Below are positions 5,250-10,281 of a DNA stretch of 10,281 bases, piece by piece. The DNA is from Alkalibaculum bacchi. GTDB lineage: Bacteria > Bacillota > Clostridia > Eubacteriales > Alkalibacteraceae. Every line of letters begins with the position of its first letter. Position 1 is the stretch's first letter. The position numbers were made by a program, and so were the translations under genes. The stretch spans positions 1 through 10,281 of the forward strand of contig NZ_CALNCS010000131.1 in the NCBI RefSeq assembly GCF_937875145.1. Reading direction: 5' to 3'. The notes beneath the pieces were generated by a model. It was not told the origin of the DNA and did no database searches. It saw only the letters and a list, made by a program, of their open reading frames with translations.

Positions 5250-6473
5250 TTACTTTCTAGAGTTTGGATTAACGAAATAATAGGTTAAGCTTGGACCATC
5301 ATTAAAGAAGTTTCCAGCGGTTTTTGCGCTTTTTTCCGTAAATCTGTTTTGAGAAAGATTTGTGTTTTGAGTGCTATCGTAAATTATATATGGTACAGGA
5401 TCTGATGTATGTGTTCTTTTGGCAATAGGCGTCATGTGATCTGGCAGAATCATGATTCGGTAATCTTCTTTTGCCTCGTCTAGTGCATTTTTTATTGCTC
5501 CGACTATTTTATCGTCGATTAACTCTAAAGACTTTATCTTGCCTTCTAAATCTCCTTGATGACCGCATTCATCTGGGGCTTCTAAGTGAATGTAAACAAA
5601 ATCGTCTCCATTTAGTAATGCTTCAATGGCGGCTTTACCTTTACCATCAAAATTGGTATGGAGAGTACCAGTAGCTCCCTCGACCTTAACAGGTTGTAAA
5701 CCTGCTAATATGCCAATACCGTTAATTAAATCTACTGCAGAGATGACAGATCCTTTTAATTGGTATTTATCATAAAAAGGGTCTAACTGAGGTTTTTTTC
5801 CTTCGCCCCAAATCCAGATGGAATTAGCAGGGTTAAGTCCTCTCTCTTTACGTGCAATATTAATGGGATGATCTTTTAGCAAGTCATAAGAATGACTCAT
5901 CATATTATATAAAATATCTTTATAAGGCCCCTTAGGTAAGTAATTTGTAATCTTTTGGGTTAATATGTCGTGTGGTGGTGTCAAATCGAAGTCGTAAGGA
6001 CCTTCTTTCCATAAAATAAGGTGTCTGTAACTTACGCCAGGATAAAATTGAATGAATTCTGTCTGAAGTTTTTCTCGAATATCTAGTATTAATTGAGTAG
6101 ATTCCTCTGTTGTAATATCCCCAGAAGAATGATCGAGAATGGTCTTTTCTTCGTAAGGCTCGTCTTCAGTGAGGGTTACGATATTACATCGAAAGGTTAT
6201 ATCTGTATCTATAAGGGGGACACCCATACTTGCCGCCTCTAATGGGGAACGACCTGTATGATACTTGTCTGGTGCATAACCCATTACAGATAAATTTGCT
6301 ACATCACTGCCAGGTTGCATGCCCCTTGGAATCGTCTGAACTAAACCTACTTCTCCCTTTTGTGCTAATTCATCTATAAAAGGTGTTCTTGCTACTTCTA
6401 AAGGCGTCTTATTTCCAAGGCTTTCGATATCGTAATCTCCAGCACCATCGGTTAAAATAATAATATGTTTCAT
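5250..6473 (-). CDS. apgM: 2,3-bisphosphoglycerate-independent phosphoglycerate mutase, archaeal type (ApgM)
   Basis: This enzyme interconverts 3- and 2-phosphoglycerate in glycolysis, in the cytoplasm; it has 407 residues, normal for the ApgM branch of the alkaline phosphatase superfamily. Metal and active-site motifs are in order: LTDGAGD (Asp9) near the N-terminus, PGSDVANLS (probable phosphorylated Ser56, then Asp57), YHTGRSPLEA, the EAPDECGHQGD block, and LPDHMTPIAKRTHTSDPVPY near the C-terminus. The start is the ATG at 6473, preceded by AGGGTG and followed directly by the conserved KHIIILTDG. A frame 30 codons longer exists, but its extra codons fall in promoter and repeat sequence. The gene stands in one operon with the GIY-YIG gene. 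No other glycolytic gene is nearby, so it may be a second mutase rather than the main one; clostridia often also carry a GpmI. Confidence 0.93.
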   Translation of the reverse strand: MKHIIILTDGAGDYDIESLGNKTPLEVARTPFIDELAQKGEVGLVQTIPRGMQPGSDVANLSVMGYAPDKYHTGRSPLEAASMGVPLIDTDITFRCNIVTLTEDEPYEEKTILDHSSGDITTEESTQLILDIREKLQTEFIQFYPGVSYRHLILWKEGPYDFDLTPPHDILTQKITNYLPKGPYKDILYNMMSHSYDLLKDHPINIARKERGLNPANSIWIWGEGKKPQLDPFYDKYQLKGSVISAVDLINGIGILAGLQPVKVEGATGTLHTNFDGKGKAAIEALLNGDDFVYIHLEAPDECGHQGDLEGKIKSLELIDDKIVGAIKNALDEAKEDYRIMILPDHMTPIAKRTHTSDPVPYIIYDSTQNTNLSQNRFTEKSAKTAGNFFNDGPSLTYYFVNPNSRK

Positions 6474-6511
6474 CTTAATCACCCTATCTATTCTATGTCT
6501 GTTATGCGATA

Positions 6512-6539
6512 ATTTTATCATAAAAGTAGAAAATTGAAA
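6512..6539 (-). promoter_or_regulatory. Promoter of the apgM-GIY-YIG operon
   Basis: On the minus strand, TTTCAA (6534-6539) and the extended -10 TGATAAAAT (TAAAAT at 6512-6517) are 16 bp apart. They lie about 40-65 bases before the start codon. The -35 falls inside the purine-rich direct repeat at 6523-6554. Confidence 0.55.
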
Positions 6540-6554
6540 GCGGAAAGTAGAAAA
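6523..6554. repeat. Purine-rich direct repeat AAAGTAGAAAA x2
   Basis: AAAGTAGAAAA occurs at 6523-6533 and again at 6544-6554, 21 bp apart, with GAAAGCGGAAAG between. The two units and the spacer form one purine-only-like tract upstream of apgM. Confidence 0.6.
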
Positions 6555-6574
6555 AAAGCTCATCTATAGACGAG
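6551..6574 (-). terminator. Terminator of the phospholipase-like gene
   Basis: On the minus strand, CTCGTC (6569-6574) pairs with GATGAG (6559-6564) around TATA, with one G-T pair. After one C, seven T residues follow (6551-6557). A second palindrome, GATTGTTGAACAATC, stands just upstream (6587-6601). Confidence 0.65.
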
Positions 6575-6608
6575 AAAGGATTGAGAGATTGTTCAACAAT
6601 CATTTTTA

Positions 6609-6637
6609 CTTAGAACGTACAACGCACACCTTACAAG
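6609..6637 (-). repeat. Dispersed repeat, copy B, overlapping a gene's stop codon
   Basis: The plus-strand 29 bases match the reverse complement of the left arm of copy C (7446-7474) at 22 of 29 positions, and copy A at 17 of its first 20. The unit extends into the 3' end of the phospholipase-like gene, so that gene's last two codons (most of His and all of Leu) and its TAA (6631-6633) lie inside the repeat. Confidence 0.65.
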
Positions 6638-7362
6638 TGCTGATCGCTGGTGGTTGGTAGCTTGCCCTCAATGACTTGTTCATAAAAGGTTAGCATAAAT
6701 CCGGCTGTTGTTCGCTCTGCTAGGGGAATGACGCATCGTGTGATTTTATCAAAACGTTCATCGTCTTTTTTTATATGACGGTAATGTTTGTACACTTTTA
6801 AAGAGACCCTAGCATTAAATCTAAAATAGTTATCTAGAGATTTTAATTTATAAACTCCATTGAGATCTCTGTAATCTTGAACATTTTGATAGGTTTTTAT
6901 GACGTAGTTCTCATATTGGCGATGATTGTCCAATAATCGAATATTAGCGTGCTGAGGTACTGCCATATCTTGAATGAGATGAGCAGTAGCACCTAGATAA
7001 AACATGGCATCGTCTATTTCACCTTTTTTAATTAAGTTAATGCTTTTATTACAATAGGTTAAAGCCAAATCTTTTGCACTGCTCCTTCCATACATGCCTT
7101 TACCTGTATAAGGGTTGTAGAAGTGATTGCTACTTTTAAAGTCCTGATCTGCCCAAACAGCACCTTCGTTAATATCCTGTATGTACTGTTTAAAATAAGC
7201 ATATTCTGTAAAATGTTTGTCCTTCCTCAGTATATTTAAGGCTTGTAGATTAAGGAACTTATGAACCTCACATTCCGTGCTGATAACTCTTTTTTTAAAA
7301 GGATTGAGCACAGCAAAAAGAAGTTGCAAAGCTGTTCCATAAGTCTTAGCAAGTACAGTCAT
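6631..7362 (-). CDS. Zinc-dependent phospholipase C-like protein
   Basis: This 243-residue protein has the metal-ligand pattern of bacterial zinc phospholipase C, which splits phospholipid head groups. Probable ligands are His34 (CEVHKFLNLQAL), Asp72 or Asp74 (WADQDF), His80 (SSNHFYNP), His128, Asp132 and His138 (AHLIQDMAVPQHAN), and His147 with Glu151 (HRQYE). Spacings of 4, 6 and 4 within the last groups match the family. Two features differ from the secreted enzymes: there is no convincing signal peptide, only a short hydrophobic patch (ALQLLFAVL), and there is no N-terminal Trp ligand. It may therefore act inside the cell or on another substrate. AGGAGG (minus strand, 7371-7376), 8 bases before the ATG, fixes the start. 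The gene stands alone, with a terminator on each side; its 3' end runs into a dispersed repeat. Confidence 0.8.
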   Translation of the reverse strand: MTVLAKTYGTALQLLFAVLNPFKKRVISTECEVHKFLNLQALNILRKDKHFTEYAYFKQYIQDINEGAVWADQDFKSSNHFYNPYTGKGMYGRSSAKDLALTYCNKSINLIKKGEIDDAMFYLGATAHLIQDMAVPQHANIRLLDNHRQYENYVIKTYQNVQDYRDLNGVYKLKSLDNYFRFNARVSLKVYKHYRHIKKDDERFDKITRCVIPLAERTTAGFMLTFYEQVIEGKLPTTSDQHL

Positions 7363-7416
7363 ATTAAGAACCTCCTAAAGTAGTAAAATTTCCTAATTAG
7401 TTTACCCAATCCATTA

Positions 7417-7444
7417 AAAAAATCCCTTCGAAAAGGGATTTTTT
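7417..7444 (-). terminator. Bidirectional-looking terminator after the Tyr-rich protein gene
   Basis: AAAAAATCCCTT (7417-7428) and AAGGGATTTTTT (7433-7444) form a perfect 12-bp stem with a CGAA loop. A-tracts on one side and T-tracts on the other let it work in both directions. By context it ends the minus-strand transcript of the gene at 7539-8003 and insulates the phospholipase-like gene. Confidence 0.85.
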
Positions 7445-7445
7445 A

Positions 7446-7535
7446 GTTCTAAGATTTACGCTGTAAGTTCTAAGGAAAAGAACAGGTCACCGTTGGTGAC
7501 AAAATACTTAGAACATAGAACTTACAACTTAGAAC
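7446..7535. repeat. 90-bp palindromic intergenic element (dispersed repeat copy C)
   Basis: The element is symmetric. GTTCTAAG occurs at 7446 and 7467, and its complement CTTAGAAC at 7507 and 7528, each pair 21 bp apart. The centre holds a small perfect hairpin, GTCACC-GTT-GGTGAC (7486-7500). Folded, it gives a long interrupted stem with an inner hairpin. It begins 3 bases after the stop codon of the Tyr-rich gene and ends next to a terminator. Single arms recur at 538 and 6609. Without a transposase gene it resembles a REP/MITE-type miniature element. Confidence 0.75.
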
Positions 7536-7538
7536 TTC

Positions 7539-8003
7539 CTAATACCAGTATCCTGGACCTCTTCCATATCTATCATATCTGTCGCGTCTACGCCCGCGGT
7601 TTCTATCATGGGGGAATCTTCTTCTATCTAAAAGCTCTTGTATCAGCAGTATTGATACTAAATCTCTAAATGGACCAGAATTTCTATTCCACTGATTAAT
7701 ATCTACTTCTTGGCTTTGGGAGTTTTCTTCGTTTTCAATTACATTATTTTGAATATCGCTTACCATTTCATCAAATTCTTCTCTATTTGGAACGTACATG
7801 TCACCGTATTGTGCGTGCATGCGATCGCATCGATAAGACACACTTGGGTATACAGTATGGTAAACCGTTGGATACATTTCTTCTAATTGGGCCTCTGACA
7901 TATCAAGATACTCGCCCATTGGATTTTCCTCATAGGGAATATAGGGGGCATTCATATAATATGCATAGGGATTAAAACCTGAATTTGTATATCTCAAAAT
8001 CAT
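7539..8003 (-). CDS. Tyr/Arg-rich probable spore-surface protein, family not named
   Basis: This 154-residue protein has 17 tyrosines. It has an N-terminal Tyr/Pro part (about 1-60, with the repeat-like spacing Y44-P, Y48, Y52-P), a central acidic helix (about 73-100) and a hydrophobic helix at 114-125. A very basic tail follows, with 11 arginines in residues 127-148, ending GPGYWY. There is no signal peptide. Tyr-rich, Arg-tailed small proteins of this kind are common among Bacillus and Clostridium spore-coat components, where tyrosines can be cross-linked. The upstream promoter fits mother-cell sigma-K (see that entry), which supports a coat or outer-layer role. An AAAGGA ribosome site stands close to the ATG. 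I cannot name the family, and the coat role is inference from composition and promoter. Confidence 0.75.
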   Translation of the reverse strand: MILRYTNSGFNPYAYYMNAPYIPYEENPMGEYLDMSEAQLEEMYPTVYHTVYPSVSYRCDRMHAQYGDMYVPNREEFDEMVSDIQNNVIENEENSQSQEVDINQWNRNSGPFRDLVSILLIQELLDRRRFPHDRNRGRRRDRYDRYGRGPGYWY

Positions 8004-8028
8004 ACATCCTTTCTAAAGTTTTACAGTA

Positions 8029-8056
8029 TATCATATGGTAAGCGACTTTTGATGGT
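8029..8056 (-). promoter_or_regulatory. Sigma-K (or sigma-E) type sporulation promoter
   Basis: On the minus strand, CATATGATA (8029-8037) fits the mother-cell -10 consensus CATANNNTA. ACC (8054-8056), 16 bp upstream, fits the short AC -35 of sigma-K. The predicted start is about 20 bases before the start codon of the Tyr-rich gene. No comparable sigma-A promoter is seen at this spot. Confidence 0.6.
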
Positions 8057-8173
8057 ACCTATTAAGACGAAAATAGATAAAAATATATAGCAAATGAATA
8101 TCTAAGTACATAATATTCGCAATATTTAGTTATTATAAGTAAAGAACAAAGATAAAGTGAAAAACAAAAATTG

Positions 8174-8202
8174 TTGACAATTATAAAGCAATGTCATATT
8201 AT
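8174..8202 (+). promoter_or_regulatory. Strong sigma-A promoter of the flavoprotein gene
   Basis: The -35 TTGACA (8174-8179) is perfect, the spacer is 17 bp, and the -10 is TATTAT (8197-8202, five of six). It lies directly before two palindromes. The remainder of the divergent gap (8057-8170) is AT-rich, with only a small inverted repeat AATATT-CGC-AATATT (8112-8126). Confidence 0.85.
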
Positions 8203-8230
8203 TTGATTATCAAACTATTTGAAAATCAAA
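8202..8230 (+). promoter_or_regulatory. Two tandem FabT-like operators
   Basis: TTTGATTATCAAA (8202-8214, a perfect palindrome) and TTTGAAAATCAAA (8218-8230) both fit TTTGA-N3-TCAAA. Their starts are 16 bp apart. This is the core of the operator described for FabT, the MarR-family repressor of fatty-acid synthesis genes in Firmicutes. The first palindrome overlaps the last base of the -10, and both cover the transcription start. That position means repression. Confidence 0.7.
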
Positions 8231-8249
8231 GGAATTTGGAGATGATAAA

Positions 8250-9323
8250 ATGCTCTTACCGAGTTTAAAAATAGGAAATTTAATAGCGAAAGTGCCAGTT
8301 ATACAGGGTGGTATGGGAGTAGGTGTCTCATTATCTTCTTTAGCAGCAGCAGTTGCCAATGAAGGTGGAATTGGTATTATTTCTGGGGTGCAAAATGGCT
8401 TTAGAGAGGCGGATTTTAGAACAAATAACTTAATGGCTAATTTACGTGCTATGAGAAAAGAAATTCAACGGGCTAGAGAATTATCTCCTAAAGGCATCAT
8501 TGGTATAAATATTATGACAGCAGCTACTCAATACAAGGAACTTGTAGAGGAAGCTGTTAAAGAAAAAATAGATATTATTATTGCAGGAGCAGGTTTGCCA
8601 AAAGATTTGCCTAAGTACGTAAAAGGCACAAACACGAAAGCTGTCCCAGTTGTTTCTTCAGGAAAGGCTGCAAAAATCATTGCCAAGTTGTGGATCAGAA
8701 ATTACGACTATCTTCCTGATGCCATTGTAGTAGAAGGACCTGAAGCAGGCGGTCACTTAGGATTTTCAAGTGAAGAGGTAAAAAACCCAAATAGACCTAA
8801 AATCATGGATCTTTTAAAAGATGTCTTAAAAGAAATCATGCCTTTTGAAACCCAATATAGCAAAAAGATTCCAGTAATTGTAGCTGGAGGGGTGTTTTCT
8901 GGAAAGGACATTAGAGAGTACATTAAAAATGGAGCATCTGGTGTACAAATGTCTACTCGCTTTGTAGCTACAGAAGAATGTGATGCGTCTATTGAATTTA
9001 AAGAGGCATACGTTAATGCAAAAGATGAAGATGTAATGATCGTGCACAGTCCTGTAGGCATGCCAGGCAGAGCAATTCGCACTCCTTTTTCAGAACAAAT
9101 GGAGAATGAAAGAATGCCTATTAAGACTTGCTACAACTGTTTGACTCCATGTGAGCCCAAGGCAGCACCTTATTGCATATCAGACGCCTTAATTAATGCC
9201 GTTAAAGGCCATATTGAAAAGGGTCTAGTATTTTGTGGAAGTAATGTCTCGAAAATAGATGAAATCATTACTGTAAAAGAGCTATTTAGTAGAATAAAAA
9301 AAGAAGCTAAAGAAGTTGAGTAA
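8250..9323 (+). CDS. FabK/nitronate monooxygenase-family FMN oxidoreductase
   Basis: This 357-residue TIM-barrel flavoprotein belongs to the family shared by enoyl-ACP reductase II (FabK) and nitronate monooxygenase (NMO). FMN-binding motifs are visible: VIQGGMGVG (18-26), GPEAGGHLGF (163-172, with the His169 position typical of the family), VIVAGGVFSGKD (209-220) and GVQMSTRFVAT (231-241). FabK itself is about 310-320 residues. The extra C-terminal part here carries four cysteines, Cys294, 297, 301 and 309, in C-X2-C-X3-C-X7-C, a possible iron-sulphur or zinc site seen in clostridial NMO-like proteins. The ATG at 8250 has GGAG eight bases upstream. FabT-like operators at its promoter favour a role in lipid metabolism over nitronate detoxification, but the reaction cannot be settled from sequence. 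The gene is monocistronic; no fab genes adjoin. Confidence 0.85.
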   Translation: MLLPSLKIGNLIAKVPVIQGGMGVGVSLSSLAAAVANEGGIGIISGVQNGFREADFRTNNLMANLRAMRKEIQRARELSPKGIIGINIMTAATQYKELVEEAVKEKIDIIIAGAGLPKDLPKYVKGTNTKAVPVVSSGKAAKIIAKLWIRNYDYLPDAIVVEGPEAGGHLGFSSEEVKNPNRPKIMDLLKDVLKEIMPFETQYSKKIPVIVAGGVFSGKDIREYIKNGASGVQMSTRFVATEECDASIEFKEAYVNAKDEDVMIVHSPVGMPGRAIRTPFSEQMENERMPIKTCYNCLTPCEPKAAPYCISDALINAVKGHIEKGLVFCGSNVSKIDEIITVKELFSRIKKEAKEVE

Positions 9324-9340
9324 TTCAGCTTCTTTTTTTT
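9309..9340 (+). terminator. Terminator overlapping the end of the flavoprotein gene
   Basis: AAAGAAGTTGA (9309-9319) pairs with TCAGCTTCTTT (9325-9335) with one wobble. The T run is at 9333-9340. The stop codon TAA (9321-9323) lies in the hairpin loop, so the last codons of the gene form half of the terminator. Confidence 0.85.
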
Positions 9341-9344
9341 GTGC

Positions 9345-9373
9345 TTGAATTTTCTGAATATTTATAATATTAT
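9345..9373 (+). promoter_or_regulatory. Probable promoter of the ABC binding-protein gene
   Basis: TTGAAT (9345-9350, four of six) and TATTAT (9368-9373, five of six) are 17 bp apart, just after the preceding terminator. A TATAAT at 9363-9368 overlaps but lacks a -35. The palindrome TAATATTA occurs at 9365 and 9376. Confidence 0.5.
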
Positions 9374-9405
9374 ATTAATATTAATCATGATAGGGGGAAA
9401 AATTG

Positions 9406-10281
9406 TTGAAAAAGAATAAACTGTTTTTAAGTACATTAGCGCTTATATTGATGATCTCCATAACGCTTGTAGGATGCTCTGGTGGAGGCGGTGCTGATGG
9501 AGATACGATTAAAATTGGTGCACTTGGACCTTTGACAGGTGAAGTTGCTTCATACGGTACAGCCACAATAAATGGCGTAAATTTAGCTATTGAAGAAATC
9601 AACGCCAACGGAGGTATTGATGGAAAACAAATCGAAATCGTACAATATGATACAAAAGGCGATAAGACAGAAACCATTAATATTTACAACCGATTGAGAG
9701 ATCAAGATGAAGTTGTAGCGGTTATAGGTGGCGTAATTAGTGGTGAAACGTTGGCGATTAAAGATCTAGCTACTTCAGACAATATGCCTTTGATTACTGC
9801 AACATCAACTGCATTAGAAGCTACAGAAGAGGGCTCAACTGTTTTTAGAGTATGTTACACAGATCCATATCAAGGAGCAGCAGCTGCTAAATTTAGTATT
9901 GAAACACTAGGTGCTAAATCTGTTGGAATCTTGTACAATACAGATGATGCATATTCAGTAGGTGTAACGGATGTATATGCAAAAGCTTTTGAAGATGCAG
10001 GTCTTAAGGTAACAAATAAATTAGGTTATCCAAAAGGGGAAGGCGACTTTAGTGCTCTTCTTACACAAGTACAACAATCCAATCCAGATATCATTTTCTT
10101 ACCTGATTACTACGACAAAGTAGGTAAAATTACTACTCAAATAAGACGTATGGGTCTTGAACAAGATGTTGTAGGTGTAGATGGTTGGGATAGCGTAGAA
10201 AAAGATTACGCAGAGCAAGTAGAAGGGTATTACTTTGTAAATCACTTTGCAAAAACAGATTCAGATAAAGTGGTTCAAAAC
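9406..10281 (+). CDS. livK: Branched-chain amino-acid type ABC transporter substrate-binding lipoprotein, 5' part
   Basis: This is the first 292 residues of an extracytoplasmic binding protein of the Leu/Ile/Val (LivJ/LivK, periplasmic-binding type 1) family; the 3' end is outside the window, and full proteins have about 380-400. The signal peptide starts MKKNKLFLS, and the lipobox LVGC gives lipid-modified Cys24, followed by a Gly-rich linker. Family signatures are IKIGALGPLTGEVASYG (35-51), NGVNLAIEEINANGGIDGK, the VAVIGGVISGETLA block and PLITATSTA. The frame is open throughout. There is no ATG at the start: two adjacent TTG codons (9403 and 9406) follow AGGGGG (9392-9397). I choose 9406 for its 8-base spacing and typical MKK N-terminus, but 9403 is equally possible. 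Genes for the livHMGF permease and ATPases are expected downstream. The exact ligand cannot be told. Confidence 0.85.
   Translation, partial: MKKNKLFLSTLALILMISITLVGCSGGGGADGDTIKIGALGPLTGEVASYGTATINGVNLAIEEINANGGIDGKQIEIVQYDTKGDKTETINIYNRLRDQDEVVAVIGGVISGETLAIKDLATSDNMPLITATSTALEATEEGSTVFRVCYTDPYQGAAAAKFSIETLGAKSVGILYNTDDAYSVGVTDVYAKAFEDAGLKVTNKLGYPKGEGDFSALLTQVQQSNPDIIFLPDYYDKVGKITTQIRRMGLEQDVVGVDGWDSVEKDYAEQVEGYYFVNHFAKTDSDKVVQN

Noticed and set aside
6474..6563. 30-codon N-terminal extension of apgM (start at 6563)
   Set aside because: The extra codons translate repeat and promoter sequence. The family starts at KHIIILTDG, and a good ribosome site precedes the ATG at 6473.
8753..9082. Minus-strand open frames inside the flavoprotein gene
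   Set aside because: Antisense shadows of a well-supported conserved gene.
9365..9383. Two TAATATTA palindromes 11 bp apart as an operator
   Set aside because: The region is nearly pure AT, where such palindromes arise easily; no known regulator motif fits.
9381..9677. 98-residue minus-strand frame over the ABC binding-protein gene
   Set aside because: Antisense shadow; the plus strand has signal peptide, lipobox and family motifs.

Overview
The window looks like chromosomal DNA of a low-GC, endospore-forming member of the Clostridia. The evidence is the AT-rich sequence, the strong AGGAGG-type ribosome sites, intrinsic terminators with long T runs, a probable mother-cell sporulation promoter, and clostridial-type versions of several proteins. 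An Alkaliphilus-like organism would fit, but I cannot fix the genus from sequence alone. No rRNA, tRNA, CRISPR array or intact insertion sequence is visible.

Layout. 1-445: the 3' end of a PutP-type sodium/solute symporter gene and its terminator. 446-2768: a promoter region, then a MecA/PbpC-like lipoprotein penicillin-binding protein with its own terminator. 2769-3570: about 800 bases with no full-length gene. It holds a decayed coding remnant, a hairpin, four tandem 11-bp-spaced TTAAGA-like boxes (Pho-box-like), and a 33-residue membrane peptide. 3571-4990: a divergent pair, an unknown 128-residue protein (-) and a TipA/Mta-type MerR regulator (+). The regulator has a textbook 19-bp-spacer autoregulated promoter and a convincing internal start for its ligand-binding domain. 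4976-8003, all on the minus strand: a Tyr/Arg-rich probable spore-surface protein, a zinc-phospholipase-C-like protein, and an apgM phosphoglycerate mutase plus GIY-YIG protein operon. 8004-9340: a FabK/nitronate monooxygenase-like flavoprotein, whose promoter carries two FabT-like palindromes. 9345-10281: the start of a branched-chain amino-acid type ABC transporter binding lipoprotein, cut by the window end.

The genes do not form one pathway. They are mostly single-gene or two-gene units, each with its own promoter and terminator. The clearest regulatory logic is (a) MerR/TipAS-type drug sensing and autoregulation, (b) probable fatty-acid-responsive control of the flavoprotein, (c) probable phosphate- or OmpR-type control of the small membrane peptide, and (d) sporulation control of the Tyr-rich protein.

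A dispersed intergenic repeat (core CTTAGAACTTACAACG) occurs at three places. Two copies sit at gene 3' ends, and one copy supplies the last two codons and the stop codon of the phospholipase-like gene. I see no obvious novel multi-gene system. The most interesting items are the Pho-box/33-residue unit, the palindromic repeat family, the FabT-like tandem operators and the internal TipAS-like start.
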